64,000 bases of DNA from Ilex aquifolium (lineage: Eukaryota > Streptophyta > Magnoliopsida > Aquifoliales > Aquifoliaceae), in contig OX637394.1 in the NCBI GenBank assembly GCA_951799425.1, forward strand, positions 11,464,501-11,528,500, written 5' to 3'. Below are positions 59,001 through 64,000 of the stretch, piece by piece (the stretch's first letter is position 1; the number at the start of each line of letters is the position of its first letter). Below the pieces are notes generated by a model that was not told where the DNA came from, did no database searches, and was given only the letters and a program-made list of their open reading frames with translations. The position numbers and the translations under genes are program-made.

Positions 59001-61923
59001 TTACCCTGGGAGATGGTTGTCTTGGCTCTGGATGCAAGGGTGAGGATGGTTTAAGCATCCCACTTTTTCTTGGAAGTAGTTTCTCTTGCAATCCCATCTC
59101 ATCCCGGAAGTTATTCTCTTTCTGATCCGAAAATCGTCTCGAAATTCTCAGTTTCTCATTCATACTGAAGTCACTGAGATTATAATCACCCTTTATAGCT
59201 TTACTAATGAAATGCAATGCCTTTGTCTCGAATGCCATCTTCTCATTAAACCCTTTGCTTTGGGGGTTTGGATTTGGTGGAATTGATGAGTGTCCATGAG
59301 GGTTGTTTCGACTTTCTTGTTGCCATTGTTTGGACTGTACTTCTTTAGTGACTTCCTTTTCACGATCCAAATCTGTTTGTAGTTGGCTTATTTGGGTTTC
59401 CAATCGAGCTATCTCGTTCTCTACCATAGCCAACTCTGCTAGGAGTTCTTTCATCTATGCAAATTCATGACACAGACAGGTAATGAGTTGAAGTAAAGGA
59501 AAGAGTCTTCCAGTGCGCATGGTAATATTACGTATATATGATTCTCCCCAGCTAGATCTCATATATAATAACGGGAGTTTAATTTCGTTGTTCAAGAAAT
59601 TCACCTTGCAGAAATATGTCCCATTATTGTCTGAATCTAGCCTATTTAAGTACATAGACAGGTCACAACTTGCTAGATTTCCTATGGAATTGCTTCCAGG
59701 AACAACTATATATACTTTATAAAGTGTGACTTTATGGTAAAGGATTACCTTTGGAGGAAGGAAGTTTGGGAAACAAAGGGTGGAACCGTCCTGTCGATGA
59801 TGCAGACACTCAAGAATTTCATGCACCTTCTGTTCATGATCCAGCATTTTGCGAAGCACAGAAACCTAAGACAAAGGTTGTTACTGTAATAATCACAATA
59901 TAAGGGGGATTATGTAACGGGGGATTGTCTTAATAACATGTCCTTTAAACTCATGAATGCAACAAAAACATCTTTTTCTTAAAAGATATTGGACTCAAAG
60001 GTAAAACTTTTATATTGTTTTTGGCTGCAGGGAAAGAAAAAAGATGACAAAGTATGGTTCTCCACACTGTTTCCTATTTTTATGCAGGAATTGAAAATGG
60101 TGAACCCCAAATGCTATGCTATAAGAGGTGGACAATAGATTGTTGTAGCTTTTTCCTTTTCTCCTTTTCAAAGAAGATTGATCCTTGAGCAATGCTATTG
60201 AGACCTAATTTATTGACCTAATTTACTGACTTAATTCATTATGACATTTGGATTGACTGCAGGCTCCATCAAACATTAGAACTTGGTGTTGATCCAATGG
60301 TTCCACTACACCCACATCATTATGTTAGCAAATTAAGTCAGATTTTTAGGTCCAAATAAGATTACTCTTAATTCTTTGACCTCTATTCACAATGAGTAAT
60401 GCTACACTGACAATTAAAAGCTTAAATTTTGTATGGTGAAATATGGGTTTTGTGTCGATTTTATCCCTCAACTTTTAATTGTAATATTTCAAAATCTAAT
60501 GTTCAAATTTTTTTGTTAAATAACTAATTGCTATTTACACCTAAATATCCAGAGAGAAGTCGACTTATGAATCCATCATCAAAAGAAATGAAATCCATTC
60601 ATTTTATGTGTCAAAGTAAGACTGACTACATGTTTCAAGACGACAAGCAATGGAATAGACATAGTCATTGATCGGGAGATCATGGAGTATCAAAATTAAA
60701 GAATCGATATCGAATAGAAGTGAATCTCTCCAAAAAGCAAAATTGCCCTTTATTGGTCGATTGGTCATTCAGATGCTCAATTTAACCTTCAGAATACTCA
60801 TAATCTCCCTCAAAGGACATATCATAAAATGAATTAAGACAGGAAATAAAAATAATGCTATACATTTTGGCAGCAGTGGTTACTAATTAATTTACTGAGA
60901 CCTATTCAAGACACATCCTCATGGTAGCAAAGTGAGAAAACATAGACCATGTAGGGGAACCCATCACCTATCTGTGTACTTTGTGTTCACAAGTCAAAGC
61001 AACCATGGAAAAGAAAGCAATTGAAAGATACATAAAAATCATACCCATACCTCTCTTTCTAGCTCCTCTCTCTTTTGCTGCCCACCACGCTGCTTCTTTC
61101 TCTAAAAATGAAAAAAAAAAAAACCAAAATTTAATCAATAAGAGGGAAAATACAGAAGCAACTGTAAGAGAAAACAAAACCATCGTTTGCTTTCACTTGG
61201 TAAGTTTGAATGAATATATGGTAATTAAAAAAACCACCCACGTTACATTAGACCTCATGAAGACTACTACGTTACACAAGTAAAAACTTGGTATATGTAA
61301 CGATAAATTTATATGGGTTAATTCAGTGATCGATCAAGAAAGACGGGATGTAAAAACATATGCTTGAAGTTCAAATTTGTTGTAATAGTATAAAATCTGG
61401 GCAACCAATGGACATGATAACCGTGTGTTTACGTGTTTTGAGATTTGCATTCAGCTATTAATTTTAAAAAGTCATGGTTGGATTAGAAGAAAAACATTGA
61501 TAGAATCTTTTCATGCCACTTAACCACCTATGCCTGAACACCCACAAAAGAAAGCAACCCCAATATTAGTATAGAGTAATGATAAGCCAAACTTACAATC
61601 AGCAAGGGTACGTGAACTGCCATGTCCGCCTGAGTTGCCATGAACGATGATATCGATCTGCAGCTGCACCACACCTTCAACCTTCCCCAAGGCCTCCAAA
61701 GACCAATAAAACAACACGGAATGGGCCGGTTTCTATCATCAAAGAATTGGTCATGAGACTTTGATTTGAAGGGAATGTGGCTGGTTATGGTGGTTGTTGT
61801 TGTTGACGTTTGATTTGAATAGAAGAGGGTTTGGTCACTCTGTGAAGAAGATGAGAGGGAGCTTTCGGAACTTTTTTTGTTCTGTTTATTGGCTAACCGT
61901 CTCAGTTGTGGGTGGGACATCAT
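56097..61923 (-). CDS. DUF547 protein with N-terminal MIP1-type leucine zipper
   Basis: Exons are 61597-61923, 61051-61101, 59749-59865, 59005-59454, 58213-58643, 57816-57915, 57656-57715, 57365-57454, 57132-57251 and 56097-56408. They join in frame to 685 residues. The order matches the plant family with a ternary-complex-factor MIP1 zipper followed by DUF547; its biochemical role is not known. The coiled coil runs about residues 110-205 (KKQRGGQQKREELERE, EVSVLRKMLDHEQKVHEIL, MKELLAELAMVENEIARLE). DUF547 covers about 455-590 (LRFLTYQQKLAFWINMYNAC, NVTFALCCGTRSSPA). The C-terminus ends VPYDFDFQYLLAI. Exon 1 is the least certain: residues 1-109 are serine/threonine-rich and resemble no family, and translation could begin at an inner ATG such as that for MATQAD. 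The last intron is mostly a MITE. Confidence 0.9.
56490..57112. mobile_element. Fold-back MITE filling the last intron of the DUF547 gene
   Basis: The left arm AGTAAAATACACTTAGAACC, then TTTTACATTGACCCC, pairs with the right arm. The right arm's reverse complement reads TGTAAATTACACTTAGACCC, then TTTTACATTGCCCTC. Further inside, CTTGAGTTTCATATTGCC and GAGTTTCGTATGGTC also match in inverse. The element occupies most of the 723-base intron 56409-57131 and begins about 20 bases from the donor. Confidence 0.8.
60187..60368. mobile_element. Tourist-like MITE, copy C, in intron 2 of the DUF547 gene
   Basis: It starts GAGCAATGCTATTGAGACC and ends GGTCCAAATAAGATTACTC, and the interior TTTGGATTGACTGCAGGCTC and TTGGTGTTGATCCAATGG match copy A closely. 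It lies within intron 59866-61050. The TAA-type duplication is not clean here. Confidence 0.8.
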
Positions 61924-62431
61924 GCAGATAGAGAGGTGGGCTTGCTTGGCGTAGCTTGCACTTGCAGGTACTTGAGGGTTAGACTTAGCGGTTATTCCTT
62001 CTCTGAGAAGCTTTACAGGGGGCCTGAGAAGCTTTACAGGGGGCTTAGATTACATATTTGGTAGCAGAAAGTAGCTGATGATGTCTCGAATCAACTTTAT
62101 CTATACTTTGTTTTTTTTAACTTATGGATTTCCGGATTTATATCGACTACTCGCTTAAACACGGAAACCAGTTATCATAGTTCGAGTAAGTTTAAAACAT
62201 TATTATATTTACTTTTTTTATGTATACCTTTTTTTTTTTACTATACAATGTTTAAACTTGCTCCGACTATTCTTTCTATCTTAGGGAATGACCACTATAA
62301 CTTAAGTTGGGTTAAAACATGTACTTAAAGCGACAAGGGTGGCTAGCCCTTAGGGGGGTGTGGGAAAAAATTGAACCTGAGAGTTCTAAGTTATCAAAGA
62401 TCAATTTCAACTACTGAACCACTCCTAAAAA
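61924..62431 (-). promoter_or_regulatory. Upstream region of the DUF547 gene
   Basis: The region contains a 20-base tandem repeat, CTGAGAAGCTTTACAGGGGG, at 62003-62022 and 62024-62043, about 80-120 bases upstream of the start codon. No clear TATA box is seen. The rest is AT-rich. Confidence 0.4.
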
Positions 62432-62791
62432 TCTATATAATAAATCAACTAGTAAGTTGAATTTTTATCCCCCGTATATTTTCTCCCTAAAAAATATCAC
62501 ATCACTCAATTCTGTCACACGTTCAATCATTTAATATTTAATTAATTTGTAGTTTAACAAAAATTTTATTTCATACATTATTCATACACGATAGTATATA
62601 CGTGTTGAAAAAATTTTATCGAGTTATGAATTTTGAAAAAATTTTGACGTTATTTTAAAAAAAATAATAGGTAGAAATTAATTTTAAATGATGTAAGTAA
62701 AAAAATTAATTTTAAATTTGGTATAGTGAAATTAATTTTTTAACCTTAGAACCTTATATTTCATTGTGCCAGAGGCACGGGTTATGACTAT
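62432..62791 (+). mobile_element. Helitron-like short element, copy 2
   Basis: It starts TCTATATAATAAATCAAC after a run of A. It ends with the hairpin GTGCCAGAGGCAC and GGGTTATGACTAT. A TC start, an AT-bounded insertion and a hairpin near the 3' end fit a non-autonomous Helitron, although the last bases (CTAT) depart from CTRR. It matches 31956-32350 in the opposite orientation. Confidence 0.65.
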
Positions 62792-63694
62792 TAATTTTAT
62801 GTATACTTTGATTATGTGTTTGTCTCACCAAAATTCATATAGAAATGTGTGTAAGGTATAATTAAATATGCAATATGAATAACATAATAATTGAGGGGTA
62901 ATGTTAAACAAAAGAATATTTAAAGGTGTCAAGGTGTAATTGTCCTAATACTTGTCACTAAAAAATTGCATCTTTCTCTCTTTTGTCTCTTAATCTTTTT
63001 TTTTTTTTTTTTCAATTTCATTCTTCGACTTTCAACCTGGTCCAAATTAATAACGACAATTAAATTATGTATACAAAAAGGCATTCGCACATCACATGAT
63101 GCACATGTATGATATTTGTTTTTGGTTCAACGGTCAAGAATGTTTAGATCAGTTTATGCACACTTTGACTAATTCCTTCTTCGGTTTAATCAAAGGTAAG
63201 TCATCCACGCTGGGACTAGGGTATTCATGAGGGATAAATCTCTCGTGGCCTGATCCCAAAAGATTATCATGATTTGAACTGAAGATATCTGGTTTTACAG
63301 TTCGTATCTGTTATCACCTAAACCACATGAATGGAAAAAAAAAAGTGAATTTAATGGGTAAACAAACAATATAATAAAGAGAAAGAAATGGTAAAATAAA
63401 TACTCCTCTTGAATGCTAATTAATTATTGCACCCTAATGAATGTGATCTTCCTTACAAGTTACATCTGAGCAAAATAAGGAAATAAGAAATATATAGGTA
63501 ATCCTTAAGGAAACGGCTTGGATCGAGCCGTTGACATGTCTTAATCAGGCCCAGTATGAACACAAAAAGGGTGAACAAGTGACCTTTATTATTAAATAAT
63601 TAATTAGATTTTCATAATAGTTTTTCTCTTAATGAAATTTAATTAAGGGTGGAGAATATCTGGGGCTGGGATTCCTTCAATAATAAGCTATGGG
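62792..63694. other. Intergenic region with a SINE-like remnant
   Basis: No gene is seen. The minus strand at 63190-63332 reads ATGTGGTTTAGGTGATAAC, then CTTCAGTTCAAATCATG and CCTAGTCCCAGCGTGGATGA, which looks like the A-box/B-box head and body of another tRNA-type SINE. A T run lies at 62997-63013. Confidence 0.4.
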
Positions 63695-64000
63695 CTCGTT
63701 TGGTTAATAGAATATTATTCTAATACGTAATTTTATCTAATATTTGACAATACACAATATAAATATCGGATAGTAATTATTTAATTCAATCGGTTGTTTA
63801 TTTAGAGAATTATTTCATTGTATTAATGTTGAATTAACAAAAATACTCTCAATCAGTGCGTTGAAGTGTTTGTTATGTTAATGACAACTTGATTTTATCA
63901 GTTGTGGGGTTATAATAGTAAATGTGTATAATAATATATTTGAGTTAGGTTATAATACCACATCTCTTGATGGTATTAAAATACTTCTATAATACAAGTC
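63695..64000 (+). mobile_element. Possible left part of a MITE cut by the window edge
   Basis: GGGCTCGTTTGGTTAATAG near 63689-63707 is a typical start of plant TIR elements (GGSYYGTTTGG). The AT-rich DNA to the window end contains no match to it in reverse, so the other end is presumably outside. Confidence 0.3.

Noticed and set aside
1..64000. CRISPR arrays, bacterial operons, rRNA genes, organelle DNA
   Set aside because: None seen. Composition, introns and repeats are those of a plant nuclear genome.

Overview
This is plant nuclear DNA, almost certainly from a eudicot or other angiosperm. It is AT-rich, its host genes are split by GT-AG introns, its protein families are plant ones, and the space between genes is packed with plant transposable elements. 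The species cannot be named from the sequence. Exon boundaries below come from splice consensus, reading-frame continuity and recognisable protein families, not from transcripts.

Four host genes are supported and all lie on the minus strand. (1) An alpha-type carbonic anhydrase has seven exons (12798-16036; 276 aa), a signal peptide and all three zinc histidines. (2) A BEL1-like TALE homeodomain transcription factor has four coding exons (23903-29228; 850 aa), SKY, BELL and homeodomain segments, and the 61-base exon typical of the family. (3) A TRF-like single-Myb 'telobox' protein has eight coding exons (39301-47660; 605 aa) and a large intron in its 5' leader. (4) A DUF547 protein with an N-terminal MIP1-type leucine zipper has ten exons (56097-61923; 685 aa). 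The genes belong to unrelated pathways; nothing suggests they form a cluster.

The left end carries the first 55 codons of a Ty1/copia-type gag on the minus strand, running off the window. Positions 2075-12196 hold a nested stack. An outer element with about 100-base terminal inverted repeats contains a tandem 843-base duplication of a hAT-like unit. A decayed 6.8-kb L1-type LINE with an RNase H domain has inserted into the second copy, leaving a 15-base target duplication and a poly-A tail. A further hAT-like element sits near the right arm.

Other mobile DNA includes a TRIM-like mini LTR retroelement (48599-50240) in the leader intron of gene 3, whose left LTR was split by a hAT-like element with an 8-base target duplication. 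There is a tRNA-type SINE with an 18-base duplication (37791-37936), a two-copy Helitron-like family, a four-copy Tourist-like MITE family, and several long fold-back elements, two of them inside or next to genes.

The most unusual signal is a shortened U6 snRNA sequence (29250-29326) in sense orientation within the presumed 5' leader of the BEL1-like gene, ending about 22 bases before its start codon. It supplies two small upstream ORFs, one of which ends in a TGATG overlap with the main start.
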